From positions 24,319-88,318 of the forward strand of contig JADLBD010000004.1 of NCBI GenBank assembly GCA_020847975.1: 64,000 bases of DNA. Direction: 5' to 3'. The position numbers and the translations under genes are program-made. Positions within the stretch are counted from its first letter, which is position 1, and the number at the start of each line of letters is the position of its first letter. The notes under the pieces were generated by a model. The model saw nothing but the letters and a program-made list of their open reading frames with translations, did no database searches and was not told the DNA's origin. This DNA comes from Bryobacterales bacterium. Lineage in GTDB: Bacteria; Acidobacteriota; Terriglobia; Bryobacterales; Bryobacteraceae. Below are positions 43,885 to 52,657 of the stretch, piece after piece.

Positions 43885-44217
43885 GTGAAAGAGATGGCCC
43901 CATCCCAATTTCCGTTCATCCGGTCATGGGGCCATTCTTTCGAAGAAGATTCCGGCGGAACCACCGTGTACCGTCCGAGGGAATACCCGTTCCCGGCGGC
44001 CCGCGGGCGCGCGGGAATCGAATTCCAAGCCGACGGCACGTTCACCGACCTGCGGATTGGACCGGCGGATGCGCATGTTCGGCTGGCCGGCAGATGGGAA
44101 TACCAGGGGTCCGGTATCATCCGCATCTCGTTTCCCACCGCGGTACAGCCCGCGCGCGTGATCGAGATCGTCGCGTGCGATGACCAGGTGCTCAAGATAC
44201 GCCAGCACCCGGCCTAA
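43885..44217 (+). CDS. Small conserved hypothetical protein, 110 aa, lipocalin-like
   Basis: GTG 43885 with CAGGAGA 6-12 bases upstream. The protein (SWGHSFEEDSGGTTVYRP, YPFPAARGRAGIEFQADGTF, GRWEYQGSGIIRISF, VLKIRQ) is predicted all-beta with a lipocalin-like rhythm and no signal peptide. I recall similar stand-alone proteins of unknown function in cyanobacteria and planctomycetes, from memory only. It lies between the two lectin-bearing peptidases in the same direction (gaps 81 and 45 bases), so it may be an inhibitor, chaperone or immunity-like factor for them; this is inference from position. Confidence 0.82.
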   Translation: MKEMAPSQFPFIRSWGHSFEEDSGGTTVYRPREYPFPAARGRAGIEFQADGTFTDLRIGPADAHVRLAGRWEYQGSGIIRISFPTAVQPARVIEIVACDDQVLKIRQHPA

Positions 44218-44262
44218 CGAATCAGAACAGCAAGACAGCATTAGAAAGCAGGAGGCCGTTCC

Positions 44263-46530
44263 ATGAAGTACTGTGTGCTCACGGGCGCGGATGCGGGGAC
44301 CCGCGCAGCGGAAGCGGAGGAGGTTTGCTGGGCACATATCGGCAAACAGACCGTTCTCTGGGCTCCCGAGGCGTTGTGGAACCGGGCGGGACTTGACGGT
44401 CGAATGGAGAGCCGGGAGTCTGATGGCCAGTTGTATCTGGTGATCCAGGTTGGGGCGACATTCGAGCGGGCGCATCCGGAAGTAAAGATCGTTCTGAACA
44501 AAGGGCGTCATCTGGTGGCCGATTTGACGCCGGGAGAACTGCCGCTTGTTACGCAGCGTTGCGAGACGTGCTGGACGGTGCGGCCATTGCCTGCCGGTGC
44601 GGTGATTGTGGATTCGCTGCGCATCTCCGGCCGCGCTCCACAGCCTGAGATCCAGGCACTGGTGGATGCGGTGAGTCAAACGGCTTTCCAGGCGAGTCTC
44701 ACATGGCTGGCATCGCTGCGGACTCGCCACTCGTTGAGTACTCAGTTCGCGGATGCAGCCAACTGGGCGCTGGGGCAATTCCAGGGGTTGGGGTATCAAG
44801 CCTCGCTGCGCAGCATCACGGTTGGGAGTGGAACGAGCCTCAACGTGGTAGCGGACAAGGCGGGCCAGGGCGGCGGTCCCAGAGACGTGATCCTGATCAC
44901 TGCTCACCTCGATTCGATCAACCAACCCGGCGGGGCCGCGGCTCCCGCACCGGGAGCGGATGACAACGGAAGCGGCGCCGCGGCGGTTCTGGAGATGGCC
45001 CGCGTACTGGCGGCGGCATCCACCCAACATGACCTGCGCTGCATTCTCTTTGGAGGCGAGGAGCAGGGTCTGCATGGAAGCCAGCAATATGTAGCCAGCC
45101 TGCCGGCCGCGGAGCGGGCTCGCATTCGCGCCGTCATCAACATGGATATGATTGCGACGCTCAACAGCGCGACTCCCACAGTGCTGCTGGAAGGCGCCAC
45201 GGTTTCCCAAGGTCTGATGAACCAGCTTGCTGCCGCCGCAACCACGTACACGACGCTGGGCGTGGAAACCTCACTCCATCCCTTTGCCAGCGATCACGTG
45301 CCTTTCCTCAACGCGTTGATGCCGGCGGTTCTCACGATTGAAGGCACCGACAGCGCCAATACAAACATTCACACTGCCGGCGACACACTGGACCATATTC
45401 ACTATCCTTTGGCGATCGACATCATGCGGATGAATGTCGCCGTTGCGGCTGAAGCGCTGGGTGTCGCGGCAGCGGGAGCGCTTGCGTCCCGGACTTCCGG
45501 CCCGGTGGTCTCCTGGGGCGCCAACCGCCTCGATGTCTTCGTCATCGGCACCGACCGCGCCCTCTATCACAAGTGGTGGAACGGCTCGGCATGGGGACCT
45601 TCCCTCACCGGCTACGAAGCCCAGGGCGGTATCATTCCCTCCAATGCCGAAGTCGCCTCCTGGGGACCCAACCGGCTCGATGTGTTCGTCCTCGGCACAG
45701 ACCGCGCGCTCTACCACAAGTGGTGGAACGGCTCGGCCTGGGGTCCCTCTCTCACAGGATACGAACGCCAGGGTGGGGTCTGCGTTTCCCGCCCCCGCGC
45801 CGTCGCCTGGGGACCCAACCGCCTCGATGTCTTCGTCACCGGCACTGACTCGGCCCTCTATCACAAGTGGTGGGACGGCTCGGCCTGGGGGCCCTCCCTC
45901 ACCGGCTTCGAACGCCAGGGCGGCGTCATCATCGGCGATCCCGAGGTGGTTTCCTGGGGGCCCAACCGGCTGGATGTCTTCGTCCTCGGAACCGATTCCG
46001 CCGTCTATCACAAGTGGTGGAACGGTTCGGCCTGGGGTCCGTCGCTGACCGGCTATGAACGCCAGGGCGGCGTATGTACCAGCGCTCCGAAGGCTGTCTG
46101 CTGGGGTCCCAACCGCATCGACCTGTTCGTCTACGGCACCGATCAGGCGCTCTACCACAAGGCTTGGAACGGTTCGGCGTGGCTGCCGTCGCTGACAGGC
46201 TGGGAGAGATTGGGAGGAGTGTGCACGGGGGAACCGGCGGTGGTCTCCTGGGGGCCCAACCGGCTGGACATCTTCGTGCTGGGGACGGACCTGGCGGTGT
46301 ACCACAAGTGGTGGAACGGGTCGGCATGGGGGCCGTCGGTGACCGGCTGGGAGCGGATGGGCGGAGTGTGCATGAGCCCGCCGCGAGCCGTATGCTGGGG
46401 GCCGAACCGCATCGATCTGTTTGTGGTGGGGACGGACCGGGCGCTGTACCACAAGTGGTGGGACGGCTCGAACTGGGGGCCGTCGCTGACTGGCTGGGAG
46501 CGCCAGGGCGGCGTCATTGACGGCTTCTGA
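44263..46530 (+). CDS. M28 aminopeptidase with seven-bladed lectin propeller
   Basis: 755 aa. Residues 1-115 are a domain that I do not recognise ([20 protein letters not shown]...), without a signal peptide. Residues about 135-400 are an M28 zinc aminopeptidase: ITAHLDS (zinc His/Asp), ADDNGSGAA (bridging Asp), [10 protein letters not shown] (catalytic Glu and zinc Glu), NMDM (zinc Asp) and [10 protein letters not shown] (zinc His). Residues 412-755 are seven PLL/DUF346-type blades almost identical to those of the M43 protein. GGAGG sits 8 bases before ATG 44263. The shared lectin implies that both enzymes go to the same glycan or surface. Confidence 0.9.
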   Translation: MKYCVLTGADAGTRAAEAEEVCWAHIGKQTVLWAPEALWNRAGLDGRMESRESDGQLYLVIQVGATFERAHPEVKIVLNKGRHLVADLTPGELPLVTQRCETCWTVRPLPAGAVIVDSLRISGRAPQPEIQALVDAVSQTAFQASLTWLASLRTRHSLSTQFADAANWALGQFQGLGYQASLRSITVGSGTSLNVVADKAGQGGGPRDVILITAHLDSINQPGGAAAPAPGADDNGSGAAAVLEMARVLAAASTQHDLRCILFGGEEQGLHGSQQYVASLPAAERARIRAVINMDMIATLNSATPTVLLEGATVSQGLMNQLAAAATTYTTLGVETSLHPFASDHVPFLNALMPAVLTIEGTDSANTNIHTAGDTLDHIHYPLAIDIMRMNVAVAAEALGVAAAGALASRTSGPVVSWGANRLDVFVIGTDRALYHKWWNGSAWGPSLTGYEAQGGIIPSNAEVASWGPNRLDVFVLGTDRALYHKWWNGSAWGPSLTGYERQGGVCVSRPRAVAWGPNRLDVFVTGTDSALYHKWWDGSAWGPSLTGFERQGGVIIGDPEVVSWGPNRLDVFVLGTDSAVYHKWWNGSAWGPSLTGYERQGGVCTSAPKAVCWGPNRIDLFVYGTDQALYHKAWNGSAWLPSLTGWERLGGVCTGEPAVVSWGPNRLDIFVLGTDLAVYHKWWNGSAWGPSVTGWERMGGVCMSPPRAVCWGPNRIDLFVVGTDRALYHKWWDGSNWGPSLTGWERQGGVIDGF
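45496..46530 (+). repeat. Lectin-propeller module, copy 2 (duplicated from/to 42769-43803)
   Basis: Second copy of the 1035-base, seven-unit module, fused here to the M28 peptidase. The two copies align end to end with no gap, and the last three blades are almost unchanged at the base level. This fits a recent duplication or continuing gene conversion. Confidence 0.93.
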
Positions 46531-46568
46531 TGCGATACCGCCCAAAGAGATTATGCTATGCATAACCC

Positions 46569-47789
46569 ATGTCACGAAATAATCCTCGCCGCAGTTTTCT
46601 CGCCGGTGCGCTCGGAATCGGCGCCGCGCCGGCTTCGTTTGCGCAGCAGGCATCCGCGCCCGGCCGCACGCCGGTTCCTGCCGGGGGGCTGAGCCAGATC
46701 TACTGGGCGCGCATGGGCAAACGCCGCCGCTCTTCCAGTTGGAACCGCACGGGTAAGAACGCCGACCGCGTCGCTGTGGAGCCCGGCAAGAGCGCCGTGA
46801 TCGCTGATATCCAAGGCGCGGGGTGCATCCACCACATCTGGATCACGATCTCGGACACCGAGCCCGATTACCTTCGGCGCGTCGTGTTGCGCGCGTGGTG
46901 GGATGGCGAATCCGCGCCGAGCATCGAGACGCCCGTCGGCGATTTCTTCGGCGTGGGCCATGCCCGTGTGTCGAACTACTGGTCCCTGCCGCTGAACATG
47001 GTGACGGGCGGCAACGCGGCGGTACGAGCGCAGGCGGCAATGAACTGTTTCTTCCCCATGCCGTTCGCACGAGGCGCGCGACTCGAGATCGAGAACCAGG
47101 GTCAACAACCTATCGGGTCCCTCTACTACTACGTGGATTACGAAGAGCATGCTTCGCTGCCCGGCGAAGCGCTGCGGTTCCACGCGATGTGGCGGCGCGA
47201 GAATCCAGCCCACAATGTCTCGCTGAACCTCGCCGATCGCGCCAACGCCGCTCGTGCGAATGAAGTCGTCAACCTTACCGGAGCGAACAACTACGTCCTG
47301 TTCGAAGCCAAAGGGCGCGGGCACTACGTGGGCTGCAATCTCTCCATCGACCACACGAACCCCATCCCCAATTTCGGCTGGTTCGGGGAAGGCGACGATA
47401 TGATTTTCATCGATGGGGAGACGACACCCTCGCTGGTAGGAACGGGCACCGAGGATTATTTCTGCGCGGCCTGGGGCTATCCGGGGGGGTTCAACCCGAT
47501 GCCGTATCACGGCGTCTCCTACGCGGGCGGACCCACCGACGGTCCCGCTCCGTACTCGGGCAAGTGGACAATGTACCGTTTCCACATCGAGGACCCGGTG
47601 ATGTTCGAGAAGTCGATCAAAGTGACCATCGAGCATGGACACGGCAATGTGCACGCTTCCGACTATTCCTCCACCGCGTACTGGTATCAGAGCGAGCCGC
47701 ATGCGCCCTTCCCCGCCCTGCTGCCTGTGGAGCGACGGCTCCCGATTCCGGACCGCGAGAGCCTGCGGGAGTACTGGAAGACCTTCTAA
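46569..47789 (+). CDS. DUF2961 family protein, GH172-type glycosidase, Tat-exported
   Basis: 406 aa. The N-terminus NNPRRSFLAGALGIGAA is a twin-arginine signal. The body is the DUF2961 double jelly-roll family, now GH172, which includes difructose-dianhydride-forming/cleaving enzymes and D-arabinofuranosidases. Visible family features are the WNRTGKNAD start region, IHHIWITISD, the GTGTEDYF motif with the likely catalytic Glu, and FHIEDPVMF near the C-terminus. The start is 38 bases after the M28 gene, with TATGCT at 46552-46557 as a possible -10. A decayed fragment of the same gene is at 40878-41021. Confidence 0.9.
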   Translation: MSRNNPRRSFLAGALGIGAAPASFAQQASAPGRTPVPAGGLSQIYWARMGKRRRSSSWNRTGKNADRVAVEPGKSAVIADIQGAGCIHHIWITISDTEPDYLRRVVLRAWWDGESAPSIETPVGDFFGVGHARVSNYWSLPLNMVTGGNAAVRAQAAMNCFFPMPFARGARLEIENQGQQPIGSLYYYVDYEEHASLPGEALRFHAMWRRENPAHNVSLNLADRANAARANEVVNLTGANNYVLFEAKGRGHYVGCNLSIDHTNPIPNFGWFGEGDDMIFIDGETTPSLVGTGTEDYFCAAWGYPGGFNPMPYHGVSYAGGPTDGPAPYSGKWTMYRFHIEDPVMFEKSIKVTIEHGHGNVHASDYSSTAYWYQSEPHAPFPALLPVERRLPIPDRESLREYWKTF

Positions 47790-47790
47790 G

Positions 47791-48000
47791 GAACACGCGC
47801 AAAACGGAGCCCGCCCGCGCCGCGAATCATCGCGGTGTTCCTCGTACTTTGGGGGCGCGGGACGTGCCCTTTGCGCTTTTGAGGACCACGCGCACAACGG
47901 AGCCCGTCCGCGCCGCGAATCATCGCGGTGTTCCTCGTACTTTGGGGGCGCGGGACGTGCCCTTTGCGCTCTTGAGGAACCGTTCGCACAACGGAGCCTC
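47791..48000. repeat. 93-base tandem repeat, two full copies plus a partial third
   Basis: Units 47791-47883 and 47884-47976 differ at about four of 93 positions; a third, partial unit runs from 47977 to about 48000 (GCACAACGGAGCC shared). Each unit contains CGCG-AATCAT-CGCG and a GGGGGCGCGGG run. The unit length is 31 codons and both strands are open through it, but no start signals are present, so it is treated as non-coding. It fills the gap between the GH172 gene and the convergent glycosidase-like gene. Confidence 0.9.
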
Positions 48001-48076
48001 GCCGGCCGGTGGATTCGCGAGATCCTTCCTATTCCGGCGGGCCGGCGGGCCCTGGGCGAGCTTCTGAGCCACCTGG

Positions 48077-50218
48077 TCAAGCGAGGTCGACGGCGATCAC
48101 TTCATGATCCCCGATGGATGGAATCGTCAGGCGGATGGCGCCGCCCTCGGTTGTGACGGAAACCGGGGTTCCGCTCACCAGCAGGTGCACGCGGGCGGGG
48201 CGCACACCGGCGGGGAGACGGAGTTTGACCTGCTGCGGCGGCGAGGGAATCGACTCGCGGAAACTGGGACGCATCATCATCGGGTTCGTCAGATTCACAA
48301 GGTGCACCGTGATAGAGTTCTTTTGCCTCCAAACGGTGACGTCGAGAACGCCGGGGCCTTCCACCGTAACCGGAGGCTCTTCGTCGAGCGCCCAAAGGAT
48401 GGCGTTGCGCAGTAGCCGCCCGTGATCATCCACCATCACCTCCCAGTAGACGCGATCGATGTCCCAAGGGAAGTAGACCACGCGGCCTTTTCCGTAGCTG
48501 CGTAGGAAGACTCCCGGCGTGCTCGTCTTCGGCGCCTTCCAGATGTTTTTCTCCATGGGTAGGCTTGGATACTGCGGCACGGCGGTCAGGATGGGCGGGT
48601 CGAATGCGGCGACAGGCCGCACCTCCAATTGATAGGTGCCGTGGATGAGCAGTTCGGCATCTTCCAATCCGTGAAGGAGCGGGTGTGCGGCGGTGGTTTT
48701 CTCGACGCGCAGATAGGAGTTGGGGATAGGCCCGTCGAGAGTTTTCCGCCACGAAACTCCAAACAGATCCGCGAGTCCGAAATCGCCGCGGCGGCGACCG
48801 TTCTCGTCATAGAGCGAGGTTTCGTACGTGGCGACCACGCTTCCGCCGCCGCGCACGAACTTCCGGATGGCGGCGCACTGCGATTCGGACAATGCGGCGA
48901 TGTTGGGCAGCAACAGCAGTTTGAAGCGCCCGGCCGAATCGAGAGTCTGATCGTGCAGCATCTCGAAGGGAATTCGCGCTTCGATCATGGCGTGATACAT
49001 GCCAAGAGAAAAGTCCTCCAACTTCTGGCGCGCCCGCGGACCGCCGTACCAGATGGTGGTTTGCTGCGAGTAGACGAGCGCGACGCGGGCGATGGGGTGC
49101 TCGTTGCGCAGGTAGCGCTCATTCTTCCAGTGCCAGACGTAGAGATCCTCCACGGTCTTGAGCCAGCGCCTGTCGTGCAGGCTCGCGCCCACCTTGTTGA
49201 ACCACGGACGCATGCCGTTGGCGATGGCGTCGAGCACCCAGATGCGGGTTTCGTGGGGGTTCTGCACGGAATCCGGCCAGCGGTACGGCGATACGACGCC
49301 CATGTGGAAGATGCCGCCGATGGGCTTGCGGCCGAGGGTGGAGCGATACTCCTTGCCGTTCTTCCCGTTGGCCCAGGGCGCCATGACGCCGCTCCGCCCC
49401 TGCCGGTCAGCGAAAAGCGTGGGCGCCAGGTCGCCCACTGTTTTCATGTCCAGTCCGCTGTTGGCTCCCCCGGAGTTGGCGATGTAGCGGGCGTGGGGGC
49501 GGATCTTGCGGATCTCGGAGTCCCAGAGACGCCACAGGTCGAACAGCCGCTTTTCGCGCCAGATGATGTAGTTCCGGCGGGCGGGGTCGTGCGGATCATT
49601 AGTGCGCGGGAGGTCGAGGCCGCAATAGTTGCGAAAGTTGCGCACGCAGTGCTCGCAGTAGCACATGCCCGAACCTTCCCAGCGATTGGCGAAGACGCCA
49701 TCGACGGGAAATGTCGAGACGATTTCGCGCGTGACTTCGGTCATGAACTCGAAGTTGTAGGGCCCGAGCGCGCAGGTGACCCACATTTCCGGGCTCTCCC
49801 AGTGCCGCCGCCGGGCGCCCGCGGCATCGACGGCGATCCAATCGGGATGGGCCTGGTAGACGTCGTCATAGGTGGCGTGCGGATCGGTCCGCGCCAGCAC
49901 GACCATGCCGAGTTTCTTCGAGCCGTCGATCACCTGATGAAGGTAGTCAGGACGTTTGGAAAGCCAACGGCTGGGACGGTGATGTTTGATCTTGGTCGGA
50001 TAGAAGGCGACGACACCGCCGGCGGTGATACAGAGAGCATCGGCGTGGATGCGCTGGAAGTAGTCCATCCAAAAGCCGATGTCCATCCCGGCCACGTCGT
50101 CCTCAGTGCTGTTCAACTGCGCCCATCGCATGGGGCGGTCGAACCATTCGGATTCATCGCCGGAAGCGGCCGCGGGCATCAGCGCGGTGGCGGAAAGCAA
50201 ATCTCTGCGAGTGATCAT
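48077..50218 (-). CDS. Exported glycosidase-like protein with trimerisation-like domain (paralog A)
   Basis: 713 aa with a Tat-like leader (MITRRDLLSATALMPAAA). The N-terminal half looks like a TIM-barrel hydrolase of the GHL/GH29-like superfamily (MDIGFWMDYFQRIHADALCITAGGVVAFYPT, VDGVFANRWEGSGMCYCEHC, with a CxxC pair). The region 400-560 has the GH42-trimerisation/GATase-like pattern (LLLPNIAALSESQCAAIRKFVRGGG), and a beta-sandwich ends the protein. Its homologue is encoded divergently 107 bases away. AAGGA lies 9 bases before the ATG. Catalytic residues and substrate cannot be stated. Confidence 0.8.
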   Translation of the reverse strand: MITRRDLLSATALMPAAASGDESEWFDRPMRWAQLNSTEDDVAGMDIGFWMDYFQRIHADALCITAGGVVAFYPTKIKHHRPSRWLSKRPDYLHQVIDGSKKLGMVVLARTDPHATYDDVYQAHPDWIAVDAAGARRRHWESPEMWVTCALGPYNFEFMTEVTREIVSTFPVDGVFANRWEGSGMCYCEHCVRNFRNYCGLDLPRTNDPHDPARRNYIIWREKRLFDLWRLWDSEIRKIRPHARYIANSGGANSGLDMKTVGDLAPTLFADRQGRSGVMAPWANGKNGKEYRSTLGRKPIGGIFHMGVVSPYRWPDSVQNPHETRIWVLDAIANGMRPWFNKVGASLHDRRWLKTVEDLYVWHWKNERYLRNEHPIARVALVYSQQTTIWYGGPRARQKLEDFSLGMYHAMIEARIPFEMLHDQTLDSAGRFKLLLLPNIAALSESQCAAIRKFVRGGGSVVATYETSLYDENGRRRGDFGLADLFGVSWRKTLDGPIPNSYLRVEKTTAAHPLLHGLEDAELLIHGTYQLEVRPVAAFDPPILTAVPQYPSLPMEKNIWKAPKTSTPGVFLRSYGKGRVVYFPWDIDRVYWEVMVDDHGRLLRNAILWALDEEPPVTVEGPGVLDVTVWRQKNSITVHLVNLTNPMMMRPSFRESIPSPPQQVKLRLPAGVRPARVHLLVSGTPVSVTTEGGAIRLTIPSIGDHEVIAVDLA

Positions 50219-50325
50219 GGCAAGTCCTTATCCAACGTACGACGGGACCGGTGCTTTCCGCACCGTAGTCCGGATGGAGTCTCAGCCCGCAGCGCATTGA
50301 AGTATATTCATAGTGCATTGGAGCA

Positions 50326-52608
50326 ATGTTCACGACAATCTGTTCGTCATCGACGCGCCGGGGATTCCTCAGGAGGAATCTCGGTGCGGCCGCGGCGCTA
50401 GCCGCATCTTCGCAAGGCAGCGCGCAAGGCGCTGTTCCGTGGTACCGGCGAGCGTATCGCTGGGGACAGACCAACATTACCGAAAAGGATCCAGTGCGCT
50501 ACGACATCGAATGGTGGCGGCTGCACTGGAAGCGCACGGAAGTGCAAGCCGTAATCATCAACGCCGGCGGCATAGTCGCCTACTATCCGAGCAGATTCCC
50601 GCTGCATCACCGCGCGGAGTTTCTACACGGACGGGACCTGTTTGGCGAGCTCACCAAGGCGGCGCACCAGGACGGCATCTTCGTGATGGCGCGCATGGAC
50701 TCGAACCGGACGGCCGAGGATTTCTTCCGTGCTCATCCGGACTGGTTCACGCGCGACGCCGAAGGGAACCCGTACCGCGCGGCGGACAAGTACATCACCT
50801 GCATCCACAGCCCTTACTATGACGAGTACCTACCCGGTGTGCTCGGCGAAATCATCGAGCGCTCGCATCCGGACGGCTTCACCGACAACAGTTGGGCGGG
50901 CATGGGCCGCGAGAACATCTGTTATTGCGACAACTGCAAGACGAAGTTCAAAGCCAAGACGGGCAAGACACTACCTGGCCGCGCCGATTGGGACGATCCG
51001 GCGTACCGGCAGTGGATCTTGTGGAGCTACGAACGCCGCATCGAAATCTGGGAGTTGAACAACCGGACGACACAGGGAGCCGGCAGCAAGGATTGTATCT
51101 GGTCCGGGATGAACAGCGGTTCGGTTACCGCGCAATCGCGATCGTTCCGCGATTTGCGGGAGATCTGCAAACGCGCCCACATCATGATGCTCGATCATCA
51201 GCGGCGCGACGACGATACCGGATTCCAACAGAACGGCGACACCGGCAAGCGCGTCCACGGCCTGCTCGGGTGGGACAAGCTGGCTCCGGAGAGCATGGCG
51301 ATGTATCAATCAGGGCCAGGATATTACCGGCTGGCGAGCAAGCCTGCTCCCGAGGCGCGGATGTGGATGATCGACGGCATCGCGGGAGGCATTCAGCCAT
51401 GGTGGCACTACATCTCGGCGTATCAGGAAGACCGCCGGATGTACCATACGGCCGAACCTGTCATGAAGTGGTGCAAGGAAAATGCGGAGTACCTGGTGAA
51501 TCGCCAGCCGGTGGCCACGGTGGGAGTGGTGTGGTCGCAGCGCAATACGGACTTCTACGGGCGCGATGAGGCGGCGCAACGCGTGGACGCCCCTTACACG
51601 GGGTTCATGCACACGCTGGTGCACGGCCATATCCCGTATCTGCCGGTGCATGTGGACGACATAGAACGGGCCGATCCGCGGCTGCTGATCCTGCCCAACG
51701 TGGGGGGACTTTCAGATGCGCAGTGCGCCGCGATTCGCAAGTTCGTCGAGCGCGGCGGGTCTCTGTTCGCCACCGGAGCCACCAGCCTGTACAACGAATG
51801 GGGCGATCCGCGGCCGGATTTCGGACTGGCCGATCTGTTCCGGGCGCACACCACGGGAGCGGCGCCTGCCTTGCAGCCGGTGCCGGCTTCGCGCCGCCAG
51901 CGGGACCGCTTCGCGCCCGACGTCCACACCTATCTGCGCCTGAGCCCCGAGTGGCGCGCGAAAGTGGATGGCCCGAAGGCGGGCGATGAACCGCCGGCGA
52001 CCGGACAGCGGCACGCGGTGCTCAAAGGCTTCGAGGAGACCGACATTCTTCCATACGGTGGGACCCTCTCGCCGCTGCGCCTGGACGCCGGGACAGTGGT
52101 TCCGCTCACGTTCATTCCGCCGTTCCCCGTCTATCCGCCGGAGACCGCGTGGATGCGGCAGCCGAAGACGGACATCCCCGGTCTCGTGCTGTCCGAGCGG
52201 GGCAGGTCGCGCATTGCGTACATGCCGGCGGACCTCGATCGCCGCTATGCGGCGGAGCATCTACCGGACCACGGCAACCTGCTGGCGAACATCGTCCGCT
52301 GGGCCTGCGGCGGGGGTATCCCACTGGCGGTGCAAGGACCGGGGTGGATCGATTGCCACCTCTACCATCAGGGCAACCGCACCATCCTTCACCTGGTGAA
52401 CCTGACCAGCGCCAACACGTGGCGCGCGCCCGTGGACGAACTGATTCCGGTCGGCCCCATCAAGGTGCGGGTCCGGCTGGTGAGACCGGGGAGTGGCAAG
52501 GTGCGCCTGCTCGTTTCTGGCGGGGAGAGGGCGGTTCAGATGGTTGGAGGCGAGGCGGTGGTGGCGTTGGACGCCATTCTGGATCACGAGGTTCTGGTTT
52601 TCGGTTGA
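50326..52608 (+). CDS. Exported glycosidase-like protein with trimerisation-like domain (paralog B)
   Basis: 760 aa homologue of the divergent gene. A clear Tat signal (STRRGFLRRNLGAAAALAA) precedes a barrel with the same landmarks: IINAGGIVAYYPS, DGFTDNSWAG, CYCDNCKTKF, then LLILPNVGGLSDAQCAAIRKFVERGG and NEWGDPRPDFGLADLF, and the C-terminal beta domain with ILHLVNLTS. GGAG lies 5 bases before ATG 50326, a position slightly too close, and TATATT/CATAGT upstream may be promoter elements. The two paralogs probably act on related glycans, or as a heteromer; both ideas are inference. Confidence 0.82.
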   Translation: MFTTICSSSTRRGFLRRNLGAAAALAASSQGSAQGAVPWYRRAYRWGQTNITEKDPVRYDIEWWRLHWKRTEVQAVIINAGGIVAYYPSRFPLHHRAEFLHGRDLFGELTKAAHQDGIFVMARMDSNRTAEDFFRAHPDWFTRDAEGNPYRAADKYITCIHSPYYDEYLPGVLGEIIERSHPDGFTDNSWAGMGRENICYCDNCKTKFKAKTGKTLPGRADWDDPAYRQWILWSYERRIEIWELNNRTTQGAGSKDCIWSGMNSGSVTAQSRSFRDLREICKRAHIMMLDHQRRDDDTGFQQNGDTGKRVHGLLGWDKLAPESMAMYQSGPGYYRLASKPAPEARMWMIDGIAGGIQPWWHYISAYQEDRRMYHTAEPVMKWCKENAEYLVNRQPVATVGVVWSQRNTDFYGRDEAAQRVDAPYTGFMHTLVHGHIPYLPVHVDDIERADPRLLILPNVGGLSDAQCAAIRKFVERGGSLFATGATSLYNEWGDPRPDFGLADLFRAHTTGAAPALQPVPASRRQRDRFAPDVHTYLRLSPEWRAKVDGPKAGDEPPATGQRHAVLKGFEETDILPYGGTLSPLRLDAGTVVPLTFIPPFPVYPPETAWMRQPKTDIPGLVLSERGRSRIAYMPADLDRRYAAEHLPDHGNLLANIVRWACGGGIPLAVQGPGWIDCHLYHQGNRTILHLVNLTSANTWRAPVDELIPVGPIKVRVRLVRPGSGKVRLLVSGGERAVQMVGGEAVVALDAILDHEVLVFG

Positions 52609-52643
52609 CGCTGGCCGCTTGCCAATAGTCTCAGTGGACCGTG

Positions 52644-52649
52644 TAAAAT
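52644..52649 (+). promoter_or_regulatory. -10 element for a probable leaderless transcript
   Basis: TAAAAT lies eight bases before ATG 52658 with no Shine-Dalgarno sequence between; the predicted start site falls on or next to the first codon. Confidence 0.4.
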
Positions 52650-52657
52650 AGCGAACC

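Noticed and set aside
42352..43908. 518-codon minus-strand open frame, and its twin at 45271-46653
   Set aside because: Both are antisense to the lectin repeats and are similar to each other only because the sense strand is duplicated. The sense strand has the family motifs and ribosome-binding sites.
43885..46530. Toxin-immunity or contractile injection effector module
   Set aside because: No spike, sheath, PAAR, VgrG or delivery genes are present in the window; the peptidase-lectin set is reported without this interpretation.
47791..47976. CRISPR array
   Set aside because: The repeat is a direct 93-base tandem without unique spacers, and no cas genes are present.
47635..48156. Open frames through the 93-base tandem repeat, both strands
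   Set aside because: They owe their length to a repeat unit divisible by three; no start signals, no known protein pattern.
48629..50401. 590-codon plus-strand open frame
   Set aside because: Antisense to glycosidase-like paralog A, whose homologue is encoded in the same family sense at 50326; no motif in the antisense product.
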